Positions 22,647 to 33,880 of a DNA stretch of 64,000 nt are shown here, piece by piece. Position 1 is the first letter of the stretch; every line of letters starts with the position of its first letter. The notes under the pieces were generated by a model. The model saw only the letters and a list, made by a program, of their open reading frames with translations. It was not told where the DNA came from and ran no database searches. The DNA is from Microbotryum silenes-acaulis (lineage: Eukaryota; Basidiomycota; Microbotryomycetes; Microbotryales; Microbotryaceae), in contig QPFY01000002.1 in NCBI GenBank assembly GCA_003665825.1, positions 558,001 to 622,000 of the forward strand, written 5' to 3'. The position numbers were made by a program, and so were the translations under genes.

Positions 22647-25600
22647 CTAGACTGCGGGCCTTATACGCCCGGCCCTCCATCTAAGTAGACCGTCAATCGC
22701 CACGGGGAACCTCCTTCCCAAATCCTCCTCCCTCATTTCGCCGCTCATCAAAGCTTCGTCCAACTCGTTCCACGTCTTGTTGCTCACTTTCCACAACCTC
22801 CTCAGCTTCTCTATCCGCGCCAACTTCATCGCCTCGACGAACGTGATGTTCGACATCGGCGCCGGGTTTGATGGTCTGCTCATGTACTCTCTCAACATGT
22901 CCGGCGTCAATTGATCGAAATCGAAGAGCGCGTGTCGTCGACTCGCCGAGGCGATCCGGCCCGCCATGCGAGGATTGCCCAGCCCTCTTGCTATCCAGAT
23001 ATCCCAGAAGGTTCGCTCGGCAGACCTGAACCTGCTTTCGACCTCGTCTTCGGAGGCTTCGTCGCTACGCACCAGGAGCAAGTTCTCGATGATCCATGCT
23101 GCCCGCTCCATTTCGCCTTGGCGAATGAAGGCACGTACGAGGGCGTTGTAGGTCCCAGCATCGAATCGGAATCCTTCGGCGCACAATTCGCCCCAAATTT
23201 TTGACAGGTCATGACCGTGCCCCGCCTCGAGCGCAGGGGGCGAGGATAGGGTGTCGAGTAGGATCGTGACGGGAAGACAGAGGTCGCTGCAATGCGCCGC
23301 ACTGATGCGTCGTGTTGGGGAGCGCATCCTCAAGTGGTCGGAAAAGATCGAAGGCAGGCTCGGAGCCACGCGTTGGGTCTGCACGGGGTATCCATAAGCG
23401 TCCAAGACTGAAGCATGAAGGCCGTTCCAAACGGTTACGACGTCCTCAACACCCATGGCCGAGGAGTCTGGCGCAGTGTGCACAACGGCATCGCGCCGAA
23501 AGGCGTCCATCAAAATTGTGTACAGCTCAATCGAGGGCCGCGCTCCACTGCTGAGGACAAGTTTGAACGTGTCTAGAACTGTGTGACCATTCGCGGTCTT
23601 TGCCTCCGCTTGCAAGATCGGCGCAAAGATGTGCAGCAATTCGTCCCCTCTCGCCAGAACCTTGTCACGCTTCGCGCTCTTGGGTAAGTCCTTTCGGTGA
23701 ACGTCAAGTGGCGACAGCTGTAGGAAATTGCGCGCGAACGTCTTGGCCCTCGCACGGATCGTCGGGGAGGCGCGTTTCGCGCCAGCGACCATCGATGCCA
23801 CAATGATTCCGAATGTGACCGAAGTCGGTTCGATGCCTCTACTCTTCATCTCTTGGAGACAAGCTTGTGCTTTCGCAAGCTCCTTCGCCTTGATGTAAGC
23901 GTTCAACAAGATCGAAAAGGTGAAGACGTCCGGTCGGACATCGTCCATCGCGACAGGGAGACTTGCTGGCGACTCGGCGGACGAAGGCGAATCCGTGGAC
24001 GCCGTCGATGTTTCACTAAACGAGGCCAGGTTGTGGGCGAGCGTCTCGTCCACAACCTTGAACATCTCCTCCGCGACGTCGATCAAGCCAGCATTACAGA
24101 CGCTTTGCAGCAGGGTGTGGTAAGTCACCATGTTGGGTCGAAGCCCGCGTTGAAGAGCCTGCTGAAACCACTGCAGCTGGGTAACGACCGGCGTCTCGGT
24201 GAACACGGCGGCCTTGAGCATGACGTTGAACGTCACCGTATCCGGCACGAAATTGGGGTTGGGAGAATTCTCGAGAAACGCAAAGATGTCGAAAGCCTCG
24301 CGGTACTGACCCAACTCGACGTGAAGGTTCATCAGGGTCGTCCATGCGCTCAGCGTCATCTCGAAGCCTTCTTCGCGCATCTTGGACATGATGCCGATGA
24401 CGGCATCGAAATCTCTCACGTTCGCATGAGCGCAGAGGAGGGCTTCGTATGAGCCAGCATTGGGGTTCAAACTCGCCCTGCTACCCCACTCGCCCGCTGC
24501 AAGTCGGCGAAAGATGGCGTAGGTCGAGTCGATGTCGTGTCTGGTCGCATAGCCAAACATGAGCGAATTGATAGTCCCAATCGTGGGTCGGTCGCCGTGG
24601 GCTAGGAGGTAGTCGTCGAGGGCTTTGATTGCCGCCTCGAGATCGTCGCAGCTGATGTAAGCTTCGACGAGGTTGGAAACGAGACGAGCGCGATCCTTTG
24701 CAGTGGTAGGATCGACGACATGTACGGCCTCGGTCATCGCCACGCGCGCGTCTGCAAGGCCTGTGGATCGACTCGCTGCTCTTACGTTTCTCGCCACCAT
24801 CTCGAGGGCGATTCCGGCCTGCGGGAGCTGTCCCAGTTCTTTCGCCAACGCATCGACGCGGTTCGGCGACCCGAGTTCGGCAGCGGAGCGAATGACCATC
24901 TTGTACGCATGCACGACGACAGCTTTCGTTCGATCATTCATTGGTCCCGCTTCTGCCACCCTTCGGGCCAGCTGCAGAACTTCGACGGCGAGCACTTCGG
25001 CATCGAGGTTGTAGTGCATGCCCAACAACCCTTCGAGCAAGGTCGCATTCATTCGCAGTCGCGTCATGTCGTCCAGAGGGTCCAGCGCTTTCTCCTCATC
25101 GATCATCGTCTTGATCTGTAGCGCGCGCAAGGTCGATCCGGTGGTGGACAGGTACTCGACAAGATGAGGACCCATGACCCATCGCATGCGGCGCGACGGC
25201 AGAGAAGAATAGTATTCGGGAGGAGAAGGACCCAGCTGTCCGAGCAGTTCGCCGTATTGGCGCCGAAGATTGGAAGAGACCGGGTTCACGGTGTCGTACA
25301 AACGCAGCAGATTGACCATGTCCCAGCCGCAAAAAAGATGGAGGGCCTGTTCGGCGCCGATCGAGGAGTTCCTAGACCAAGCCTCCAGCAGGATCGGTGT
25401 GACCACTTCTGCGGTCTTTTGCCTCTTGGCGTGTGCTTCTGTACCCTCGTCTCCGTGCGCAAAGATTTGCTGCAGGTGGGCGAGGTACGTCTTCGAAAGC
25501 GTGTCGTCGCGATCCACGGGCACGTCCGGGTCGAATAAAAGGGCAGCGGGTAAGCGGTCTTGCAGGGCGATTGCATCGATCCAAAGCATGGCCTTCGAAC

Positions 25601-26852
25601 GGGGATGCCTAGGGTCTTCCATCACCAACCGGTGAAGGTATTCCTCCATCTTTCTCCCCGCCTCATGCCGCAAGCTCACGATCCGCCTTGCTTCCTCTTC
25701 GACCGAAGCGGGACCCCCGGGCTCCAGGATCGGCAATTTCAACGCCCGGACAAAGCTCGATGTGAGTTTGACGAGGTCGAGCCTTTCTTCGAGCTCGAGC
25801 TCCTGGAGCCGTGCTGGATCCTCGACGAGCCAGGTCGTCAAAGCTTGTAGTTGATCGAGGCGAGAGGTGACCGACTCGAACCGACTAACAAGTCTAGTCC
25901 GAAGACCACGTCTCGAATAGGATGCGACGGGCACAGGCCTCAACGAGATGGGTTCTCGGCCGAACTTGTAAATGGAATCGCGAAGAAAATCTCGTATCCA
26001 AGGGACCGATATTGCATCCGCATCGATGGGAGAATCGTGCGAGATGGACCGCTTGTCTGCAATCAAAAGACAAGCGTGTGAGACGAGGTCTTCCGCTCTG
26101 GGGCGTGCGGTTGCAGGGCATAACTCACCACGACTTTGCTTTCGTATTTTGGGGCATCTATGTTGAGCTGGGGGTAGTCCACTGCCATTGACAGCGGACC
26201 CCTCCTCCGTAAGGCTCGCATCTTTTTGGCCAGAGCAATCGGAGACGAGAGATTGCGAAGTCGTGGATGAGGAGGTACGATCGACAGGAATCGGAGAAGA
26301 ATCTGGTCTGATGTGCTGCTTGTGTTCACCTGCGTGTGTCTCGTGTGTGGGCGCGCTAGAACTGGTGGCTCTGCACCTCATGCACACTGTGGTCCGTCCA
26401 CACGGGCATGCTCGCAAGAGGTTCGAAGACGGTCGGCGTGAGTTGGAGGTGGGAGCACTCGAGACGGGGACGCGACGAGCCGTGCCTCGCGGTATCCGCA
26501 CTCCTGTTATGAGATCAACGCTCGGAGCTGCATACGGCGCTGAAGATGATGTCAAAGGTGAGGGAGACGACGAGAATGAGGACGAAGACGAGGATGTGGA
26601 AGGGGAAGGGGAAGGGTACGCAGTTGGCAAGGTGCGCGAAAAGAAGCCAAAGGATGGGTACAAAAAGTCGAGCGTAGGCGACGATGCAGCCGACGAGACT
26701 TGGGTGCTATTTAGTCTAGTCGACGAAGGACTCGACCAAGACGAGGTTGTCGATACTGCGATCGCGGGCCTCGCGGCGGCTGCTCGATCGGGTCTGATCC
26801 ATTCGAGCAGGACGTGCGATGACGGCAGTCGCGGTCGCGGTCGCACCGACAT
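22647..26852 (-). CDS. Large PPR-repeat protein, probably mitochondrial
   Basis: A 1,401-codon frame is open throughout. The N-terminus is Arg/Ser/Pro-rich with few acidic residues (SVRPRPRLPSSHVLLEW), consistent with a mitochondrial presequence. The middle holds several pentatricopeptide repeats, for example TINSLMFGYATRHDIDSTYA, SAWTTLMNLHVELGQYREAF, DTVTFNVMLKAAV, NMVTYHTLLQSVCNAGLID, DVFTFSILLNAYIKAKELAK and GTYNALVRAFIRQGEMERA. PPR proteins bind organelle RNA for processing or translation. A canonical 72-nt intron (gtgagt...ttgcag, 26057-26128) lies in the frame without stops; removing it joins SR to DKRS and gives 1,377 aa. I favour its being a real intron because its size equals the local norm. 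Confidence 0.85.
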   Translation of the reverse strand: MSVRPRPRLPSSHVLLEWIRPDRAAAARPAIAVSTTSSWSSPSSTRLNSTQVSSAASSPTLDFLYPSFGFFSRTLPTAYPSPSPSTSSSSSSFSSSPSPLTSSSAPYAAPSVDLITGVRIPRGTARRVPVSSAPTSNSRRPSSNLLRACPCGRTTVCMRCRATSSSAPTHETHAGEHKQHIRPDSSPIPVDRTSSSTTSQSLVSDCSGQKDASLTEEGSAVNGSGLPPAQHRCPKIRKQSRGELCPATARPRAEDLVSHACLLIADKRSISHDSPIDADAISVPWIRDFLRDSIYKFGREPISLRPVPVASYSRRGLRTRLVSRFESVTSRLDQLQALTTWLVEDPARLQELELEERLDLVKLTSSFVRALKLPILEPGGPASVEEEARRIVSLRHEAGRKMEEYLHRLVMEDPRHPRSKAMLWIDAIALQDRLPAALLFDPDVPVDRDDTLSKTYLAHLQQIFAHGDEGTEAHAKRQKTAEVVTPILLEAWSRNSSIGAEQALHLFCGWDMVNLLRLYDTVNPVSSNLRRQYGELLGQLGPSPPEYYSSLPSRRMRWVMGPHLVEYLSTTGSTLRALQIKTMIDEEKALDPLDDMTRLRMNATLLEGLLGMHYNLDAEVLAVEVLQLARRVAEAGPMNDRTKAVVVHAYKMVIRSAAELGSPNRVDALAKELGQLPQAGIALEMVARNVRAASRSTGLADARVAMTEAVHVVDPTTAKDRARLVSNLVEAYISCDDLEAAIKALDDYLLAHGDRPTIGTINSLMFGYATRHDIDSTYAIFRRLAAGEWGSRASLNPNAGSYEALLCAHANVRDFDAVIGIMSKMREEGFEMTLSAWTTLMNLHVELGQYREAFDIFAFLENSPNPNFVPDTVTFNVMLKAAVFTETPVVTQLQWFQQALQRGLRPNMVTYHTLLQSVCNAGLIDVAEEMFKVVDETLAHNLASFSETSTASTDSPSSAESPASLPVAMDDVRPDVFTFSILLNAYIKAKELAKAQACLQEMKSRGIEPTSVTFGIIVASMVAGAKRASPTIRARAKTFARNFLQLSPLDVHRKDLPKSAKRDKVLARGDELLHIFAPILQAEAKTANGHTVLDTFKLVLSSGARPSIELYTILMDAFRRDAVVHTAPDSSAMGVEDVVTVWNGLHASVLDAYGYPVQTQRVAPSLPSIFSDHLRMRSPTRRISAAHCSDLCLPVTILLDTLSSPPALEAGHGHDLSKIWGELCAEGFRFDAGTYNALVRAFIRQGEMERAAWIIENLLLVRSDEASEDEVESRFRSAERTFWDIWIARGLGNPRMAGRIASASRRHALFDFDQLTPDMLREYMSRPSNPAPMSNITFVEAMKLARIEKLRRLWKVSNKTWNELDEALMSGEMREEDLGRRFPVAIDGLLRWRAGRIRPAV

Positions 26853-27424
26853 GACGAAGGAGGGTGAGCTGTAGTCGTGGTGGGGAGGGCCGAGTCAGTT
26901 CTTCGGCCTGGAAGGTTTTTCGATCGGTTTCCGGCGTCGTGGTCGTGGTCCGGGAGCGTATGTCGTACGGTCGTGTGCGCCGTGCTGCTGGGAACGAACG
27001 TCGGCGACTACTAGGTCAGCTCCTGCATGCTATGTGATGATGCGGAACGGCTGCAGTAGCTTACATCAAGCAATCTGATCCCCCTGTATCGTCTCTCCTG
27101 CACTTTGATCCCAGTCCGATGCCCGATCGCGATCCAGACGGTGCACAACTTGCTGAAACCTCCCCACACCGGCAGAGTCGATTCGCGAGGAGAGGAAAAC
27201 GACCGGCGGCCATCGGCGGCGCGCCCTCCGCCAGCAGCGGCCACACTGGAGCACACTGGCTCACACAGGCACACACTCGCCGGTCACTAGTCACTCGTCA
27301 GCACTTGCCGCGAGCTCGAGTGAGCGCGTGAGCACGGCCAGGAGTTCGCCTTCGTCCGCGTCGAGCCTCTGTAAGCTGTGCGACGGCGCCCACCCCACCC
27401 CACCCCACCCCTCCCCCACTGAGC
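26853..27424. promoter_or_regulatory. Divergent promoter between the PPR and Tim17-like genes
   Basis: These 572 bp separate two divergent starts (26852 minus, 27425 plus). No gene is supported here. The right end carries the (ACCCC)n tract listed separately, directly before the plus-strand start codon. Confidence 0.5.
27389..27418 (+). repeat. C-rich ACCCC tandem tract in 5' leader
   Basis: The sequence runs cccaccccaccccaccccaccc followed by ctcccccact, about five ACCCC units ending 7 nt before the ATG at 27425. The complementary strand carries four G4 runs and could form a G-quadruplex. Confidence 0.85.
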
Positions 27425-28260
27425 ATGGCCTCATCAACGACAACTGCTCCCGCCGTCCCCCCGACCCGAACGGACCTGGTCCTGATCCCCTTGGCCGGCT
27501 CGACGTTCGGCTTCGTCTCCGGGGTACTCACCTCGTCGCAGCTCGCTTCCAAGCAGTTCCTCGCCGAGAATGCGCATCGCTTGCCGACGACCGTGCAAGG
27601 GTGCGTACTCTTTTACTGGGCAGACCGCTCACTCTTCCTTTGCTCGCTTGATGGCGGATGGAGCAGAGGCGTTGCACTCGGCAGGATCCAGAACTGACTC
27701 GACTCCCCACCCCACATTCATCCTCCACTCCACCTTGCCAACGCCCTTGACTCGCCGTAGGTGGTATTTCTACCAAAAGACGAAAAACTACCGCGTGCTC
27801 TACTCGGGCGTGATCGGTGGACTACGCACCGGTGCTCGACTCGGTCTCTGGACGGCCTCCTTCGTCGGATTGGAACAACTCATCCAAACGCGCCTATTGC
27901 AACCCGTGCTTTCTTCACCGAACCTGATCGCGTCGGAATCGATTCGAGAACAGGCTCGCGCGATCAAGACGAGGTGGTTGAGTGCAACGATCGCTGGCGT
28001 GTCCATCGCCTGGGTCGCGGGTAGGATATGTCAGTTCGGGCTCCAGCCCCGCCTTCACTGCAGCTACCACCGTCGCACAGCGTGCGAGGATGAGGCTGAT
28101 GCTGATTCTGCATGCTGGTGTGGATGCTACAGACCGGCTCTCTAGATACGCGGCCCCGCGACGGTTCTTACTCGGCGCTTCATTGGGTCTTGTGTCCGGC
28201 GCCACCTACGATCTCCGAGATTGGCTCAAGACAAGGCTGCCACCGCCTACCAACACGTGA
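27425..28260 (+). CDS. Tim17-like small membrane protein
   Basis: Three exons, 27425-27600, 27761-28020 and 28133-28260, join to 187 aa. The last junction reads VA-DRLSRYAAPRRF only with the acceptor at 28131-28132, the one choice that keeps frame. Glycine-spaced hydrophobic helices are visible: TDLVLIPLAGSTFGFVSGV, YSGVIGGLRTGARLGLWTAS, TIAGVSIAWV and FLLGASLGLVSGATYDL. The GG(L/x)RTGxRLGLWT pattern and four-helix layout resemble the Tim17/Tim22/Tim23 superfamily of mitochondrial translocase and related proteins, so a mitochondrial inner-membrane place is likely. The assignment is by pattern only. The gene is convergent with the dipeptidase gene, 104 bp apart. Confidence 0.7.
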
Positions 28261-28364
28261 CCAGCATCAATCTTCTCCAGTACCGTCTTGCAGCACAATC
28301 CCAGTCTGGCACATGTTGTAACATCGCATCCTTCGCATCCTACCAACTTCCCTTAAAAAGTAGA

Positions 28365-30315
28365 TCAGGACCTTCTACCGGTACCGGGCAGATCGTTACG
28401 ACCCTCAAAGATGGCATTTTCGGGCTGCATGTGTCGATGCTTGACGTGTTCGACCCCTTCCAGTACCCTCAATAGGTTCTCACTCGCCAGACCTCGGATC
28501 TCGTTGTCCGACCAACCGCGCTCGATCAATTCGGCGAGGAGGTCTGGATAGTACGAGACGTCGGGCAAATCGATCGGTACCGAGACGATGCCGTCAAAGT
28601 CGGAGCCGATCCCAACGTGCGAACGACCTGCCAGTCGACCAATGTAGTCCGCGTGGTCTAGCAAAGTAGACATCAAAGAGCACTTCAGCAACCAGGAAAG
28701 CTTTTGAACGACCAACTACGGGAACAGCTCTACCCCCACTCACCCGCCAAGAGCTTGATGCTGGCCCTCGGACCCCTTCCGTCGCTAGTCTCACTGATGA
28801 ACGCCGGTGAGAAGTTAAGCATGATCAACACGTCCCCACCTGGGATGGGCAAGTCGACCTCGTTCGTTTCGTTGCCCCATCCTTGTCCACCTTCCCCGTC
28901 CTGGGTGAGGTCGAATCGCCGGTTCGGGAACGATAGTTTGCCGATTCGGCGCAGAATCGTGTCGGGTACGTTGCGTACGACGGAGTGAACACCTCGCGCG
29001 TTCGAGTGACTGCGAGATCATAACCTGGCCAAATCAGATCACCGACGGGTGCGAGAACCTGGTTTCACTTACGAGAAGATGACGGGACTTTGACTCAAGC
29101 TCAACGCTTGACTCGCCGTGGCAGGACTCGTATGGCTTAGATCAACCATCATGCCTAATCGGTTCATCTCTCGGATCGCCTTCTTCCCGAATTCCGAGAT
29201 TCCATTCCAGCGAGGTTCGATCGGCGTGCCTTGCATCCCGCACGAGTCGGCGAGCGCATTGTGGCACGTATGCGTAAGCGTCACGTACCGAGCTCCGAGC
29301 TCGTAGAAAGCTCGGAGGGAGGACAGGCTCGAGCCGAGTTGATGCCCTCCCTCAACCCCCAACATCCCACCGATGCGGCCCTTCTTCATCGCTTTCCTCC
29401 AGGCTTTGGACGTTAACGTCAATTCGAAATCCTTGAGAATGGGGGGAAGCAATCGGTTGAGTGAATCGAGCAAAGAAGTGTGCATCTTTAGGGCTTGTGA
29501 ACTCACATCCGAGTACTTGTTGATCAACAACTTGGCGACGTCGATCTGTTCCAGTGTGTCCCTGACCCTGAACGTAGGCGTTGTAAAGTTGCCATGGTTG
29601 TCGATCGGGTATCCCGCATCCTCCTGTTTGGCAGGGGCATGACCGTGAGATTTGATCTATCAGCTCGGTCTTCACACAGACGGACAGGAAACGCACTGAA
29701 CTCACCGGACATCCGACATACGTCGACCAGAAACTATGACGTACAATCCCTCCACCCATCAGAACTTATTCGCGAAACGGCCTGCTCCTAGTAGTACCGA
29801 CCGCCTGACCCCTGAAGGACTCACAATCCGCCGACCTTGCCCTTCCTCAGCCTCGGTAGATCCACATGGTCCTTGATACCCCCCTCCTTCGTCATGTCGA
29901 CGTCTTGGAGCTGATTACTGTAATACTCCCTCATCAGGATAGGCAAGTCGATGTGGCCATCGATGATGGGGCTCTTCGAGAGCAACTTGAGCGCTCGGGC
30001 GTGCGCATTCGCGGGCAATGGCTCAAAGTTCCACTGTTCGAATCTAGCCAGGTCGGTCCTACAGAGGTCGACGACGACGAAGGTCACGCCAATGAGATAA
30101 ACGGCCTTGAGTACGCGCTGGTACCATGCGAGTAAGGTCTGATGCCGCCTCGATCGGACCGAGGACCGTATTAGGCCCGAGGGTGACTCAAACTTGATGA
30201 TAAGCTCATCCGAGTCATCGCCGGTGCGAGGGATGACGTAAAGTGGAGGCTGAGCCGACTCGCACGATCGGCGAGCTTCTTCGTCGTCCAAAAACGAATC
30301 GTTCGGGTAACCCAT
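28365..30315 (-). CDS. Membrane dipeptidase, peptidase family M19
   Basis: M19 enzymes are zinc dipeptidases related to renal dipeptidase. Six exons, 29825-30315, 29706-29733 (28 nt), 29507-29623, 29073-29431, 28744-29009 and 28365-28657, join to 517 aa. A cytosolic tail is followed by a signal anchor near residues 69-86 (LKAVYLIGVTFVVVDL), so the catalytic part faces the lumen or outside. Zinc ligands and motifs are visible: DGHIDLP (H121, D123), GVEGGHQ, LTHTCHN, SHSNARGV and GIGSDFDG. LRKGKVGGFFWSTYV and WSDNEIRGLASENLLRV are also family-typical. The intron at 29432-29506 is 75 nt with no stop; splicing it joins INKYSD to DFELTLTSKAW, which matches family spacing. All key ligands are kept. 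Confidence 0.9.
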
Positions 30316-30649
30316 CGTATCGGACGAGCAAATGAAAGACTGGGATACTCCTCAAAGGACGCAGTCGAGGTCGAACCCCACGCACCGAAGGCGCCGTCTC
30401 ACGGGCTTGATAAGCGGCCCTGGGCCCCAAGCTGGGCCCCCACACGCTCCACCGCCGACAAATTCGCCAGCGTGCGGGAAAACATCAAATGCAATGACAA
30501 GATTCCACGCTACAGCCGCCGTACGACACAAAAAGAAGAAAAGGAACAAGAGGATGAACGGTGGTGCCGTCAACCCATACCGGCCGATCCTCAGATCGTA
30601 AAGAACGGCTGATCCTTCTGTCGGGAGCAATGAGTTGGGGGTTCATCAG
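30316..30649. promoter_or_regulatory. Upstream region of the dipeptidase gene
   Basis: These 334 bp lie between the dipeptidase start and the epsin 3' end, both on the minus strand. They should hold the dipeptidase promoter. No gene, repeat or clear motif was found. Confidence 0.45.
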
Positions 30650-33024
30650 TCAGTCTGGCGATACGCGCTGTTGTGACGACAGGTGGACTGCTAGGGGCTC
30701 AAAGTACGTACCTGTTGATTCTGAGTCGGGTTTTGGGAGATGTTGAACGGGTTTGGTCGGGCCAATCCAGTCGGTTGCGCTTGAACGAGACCCCCTGTTC
30801 GAGTCGCGAATTGGGCTCCACTAGACCAATCGAATATGAACTCTTGCACGATCAGTACGAGAACGAAGCTTTGGGGCATACACGACAGCCGTACACTCAC
30901 ACTGGGATACGCATGTTGCCAATGTTGCCGAACGTGTCCAACCCATCTTCTCGGCCACCTGCGAGCATCTGGGCGAGCTCGGCGTGCTTGCCGTCGTCCT
31001 TCTGTGGCCGCTGTCGGGCCGGTTGCGCCGTCCGTTGCGGCTGCAGCGCAGGCGGCGGACTGGGCTGCCGCGGGGGTGTCGCAGCCGCGATGTTGTCGTT
31101 GAAAGTCGTTTGAGGTTGTTGTTGCTGCTGAGTAGGCGCGGCGAAAGCGGCGAAGGGGTTATTGGCACCGAACGCCGTCGGCTGGGGCTGAAGTGCCTGC
31201 TGTTGCTGCGCCATCTGCTGCTGGTACATGTACTGCTGTTGGCGCATATACTCCTCTTGTTGTTGCTGTTGTGCATATTGTGCTTGTAGTTGAGCTTGTT
31301 GTTGGGCGTATAGGTATTGCTGCTGTTCTTGTTGCTGTGCGCAAGGGGCGAGCGCGAAGGCTTTAACGTCAGCCTATTCTCGTCCAGGTCGTTACGATCA
31401 ACACCGAAAGCCCATCACTCACCTGACGCTGCAGCTCCATCATCTGGGCTTGGCGCATCTGTTCCTCCAGCATGGCTTGCTGTTGCGCCGCATAGGGATT
31501 GAAGCTCGCCCACCCCGTCTGCATCGGTTGTTGAGGTTGGGCGTCGACGTCGATAAGGTTGTTTTGGTTTCTAAAAATCCATCAGGAGCCTCGAGTAAGT
31601 TCGTGTTGAGAAAACCAAAGCTCGTTTGTGGAGCAGAACGTACTGCCGTTGCTCATCAAACAGTCCATCATTCCCGCTCTGGGCCAATTCCCTTCTCCGC
31701 CTCTCATCCTCTTCTCGACTCAGCCTCATCGCCTCTTCCAGATCGTTGTCGGCCTGACTCCTCTTGGCCTCCTCCTCGGCAGATCGCTTACTCGCAGCGA
31801 TCGCAGCCTCAAGATCTCCATCGCCAGAACGCGCTCCGGATCGATCAGGTCGCGCTTCGGTTGATTTGGGCCGGGTTTCGGCTCCGGACATGCGGTCGCG
31901 CATGTCACGTCGGGTTGCGCGTTGCGATTTCATTCGTCGCTCGTCCAACAGCAGGTTTGTGATATCTTTGGCCTTTTGTCGAACTGCACGTAGCCAAGAC
32001 GATCGAGCGGATTCTTTATGAGTCTGCGACCGCGTCATTTCTGCATTCTGCGATGTGGGGGTGTCAACGCACCGTTCGCTCCCTGATCCTTGCCAAACTC
32101 GTCGATGTACTGAAACTCTTTCAGTGTCTTGACAATGTAAAGATTCTCCCTGTGAAGAAGGTACGGTCCGAGTGTGAGCCCGCGTACGCGATGCTGTTAT
32201 GGAGTTGAGAGGAGATAGGTGAACGCCGAGACGAGGCCGGTACTGCACAACGTCGTCTACACTACACCGCTTCTCTGTAGAACATGCCCAAGCACTCCAG
32301 CGATCTGGACCTCAACTCACCTAAAGTACTGCACGACGTTCTCACTTCCATTGTGCAGGATATAGTCGAGCAGGGTCAACGACTTGAAGACGTGGCGCCA
32401 GTTCTTGCCCTTGTCGTTGAGTCGCTTGTCGAGCATCTCGATGATCTCGACAAAGTCGTTACTGTACAAATCGAGGTGACGACGTTTGAGACTGGTCAGA
32501 GCTCTCGGCTTCGCGGATCGCAGTAGTCTGTCGTGGCTGAGTTTCAGATAGTCCACATCGTCCGACAGGGGCCGGGCGGTGACAAGCACTACAGACCCCA
32601 CCGGATGTGGCCGAAGAGGAGGACACATCATACTCACGGATTGAACGTCAAGGCCGCGATCTCACTCATCCTGTGGGTGACGCAAACGATAAGCGGCCGT
32701 CAGTACTTGCCGGTCGACCGTGTCCGGAGACGGTCCGGAGTGGCTCAATAAGACAATCCGGCCATCGCCATCGCCACGGGCTACGATCGTTTGCGATGGC
32801 AAACTTACTGAGTACCCGACGGTCCCCAGGGATCGTTGGAGGTCGCATCGCGTACTTTGGTCTGGGCGTCGGTGAAGCCCTTGATCGAGTTCTTGGCCAC
32901 CCTGTGACGAGTGACGGGTGACGAGTGAGTTCCCGGTCGCCAGATCGCAACAGTCGTCGAGGGCCGTGCGGAGGGGTGAGCAGGATGTGGCTTACCTCAT
33001 GACGCTCTTGCCCATGTTCTGCAT
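30650..33024 (-). CDS. Epsin-like ENTH-domain endocytic adaptor
   Basis: Ten exons are inferred: 32996-33024, 32809-32901, 32638-32670, 32321-32461, 32073-32149, 31644-31983, 31423-31570, 30901-31334, 30712-30820 and a final 18-nt exon 30650-30667 whose boundary is uncertain. The ENTH domain begins MGKSVMRVAKNSIKGF and includes KVRDATSNDPWGPSG, NDFVEIIEMLDKRL, NWRHVFKSLTLLDYIL and YIVKTLKEFQYIDE. Ubiquitin-interacting-motif-like segments follow (DLEAAIAASKRSAEEEA, DNDLEEAMRLSREEDE). LIDVD fits a clathrin box and there are two NPF sites (NNPFAAF, PNPFNIS) for EH-domain partners. A Gln-rich stretch lies between. This is the Ent1/Ent2 architecture: it binds phosphoinositides and ubiquitinated cargo at clathrin pits. 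Confidence 0.92.
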
Positions 33025-33880
33025 GTTGGGCTAAAGTTGTAGTGGCGAAGATTGGGGCAGGTCGTGCGTTCTTCGGATGGCGAGGAGGTGAATAGGCCGA
33101 GCCGACCAGGCGACGACCCAGGCACGTCTCAGATCTCAGCCGCACGGACCAGCGAGCCTGTGAGCACCGCCCCGTGTCTTGGTCTTATGGGCAATTGCAG
33201 TGAACCATCGGCGGCTCTCAGCCCGAGTGCGCAGCAGCTGCTTTAGCAGCGCCTGTAGGAGGCTTCGTCTTTCCTTTACAAAACAATATATTAAAGCTGG
33301 TGATGGCGTTGGATTATGAACTCTCTTTGAACGCTCGGTGCAGAACACTCACGGCTTGCTTCGGCGGTGACGGCGGACGGACTTGAGAGTCGGCCGCCGG
33401 GCTGGTGGCGCTGACTGAATCTGCAAGCTCATCTGCGGTCGCGAATGCCGCTCAGTAGGGAGTGTCTGGTTTGTAGGGACTCGCGTCGAATTGCCTTCAC
33501 CCACCAGCCAAGGTGGATAGAGGTCGCAGTCCACGGATGAGGAGTGGGCCGGACTTTGCACACTCACGTGACTTTCGATTCCATGCATGTGCACTCGTCC
33601 GACCCGGACGCCACTCCGAATCGCCGCCGATCAACCGTCAAAAAATAATGAGGCTTTGGAAAAATTAAAGTACACTGAAGTCGTCCTATTACGTAAAGGG
33701 TAAAGGTGGTGCCTTTTCCTAGCCATGTGCAATGCTTCGTGCCCGGCCGCGGACTGATCGCCATGCCGATCGCCGATGTGATGCTCCTTCACCTGCAGGC
33801 ACCCGGGGAAGGTTGCCTCAGCTTGCTATCGATCCTTCCCCCTTCAACCACTACGGGCACCTTGATCTCGAGTCACCATC
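33025..33880. promoter_or_regulatory. Divergent promoter between epsin and dihydroxyacetone kinase
   Basis: These 856 bp separate epsin (minus) and DAK (plus). No coding frame shows splice continuity. An AT-richer patch lies around 33640-33700 (ccgtcaaaaaataatgagg), possibly nucleosome-poor promoter DNA. Confidence 0.45.

Noticed and set aside
26188..26874. 228-codon plus-strand frame with an acidic run, antisense to the PPR N-terminus
   Set aside because: Its acidic run is the complement of the Ser/Pro-rich presequence region and no gene family fits.
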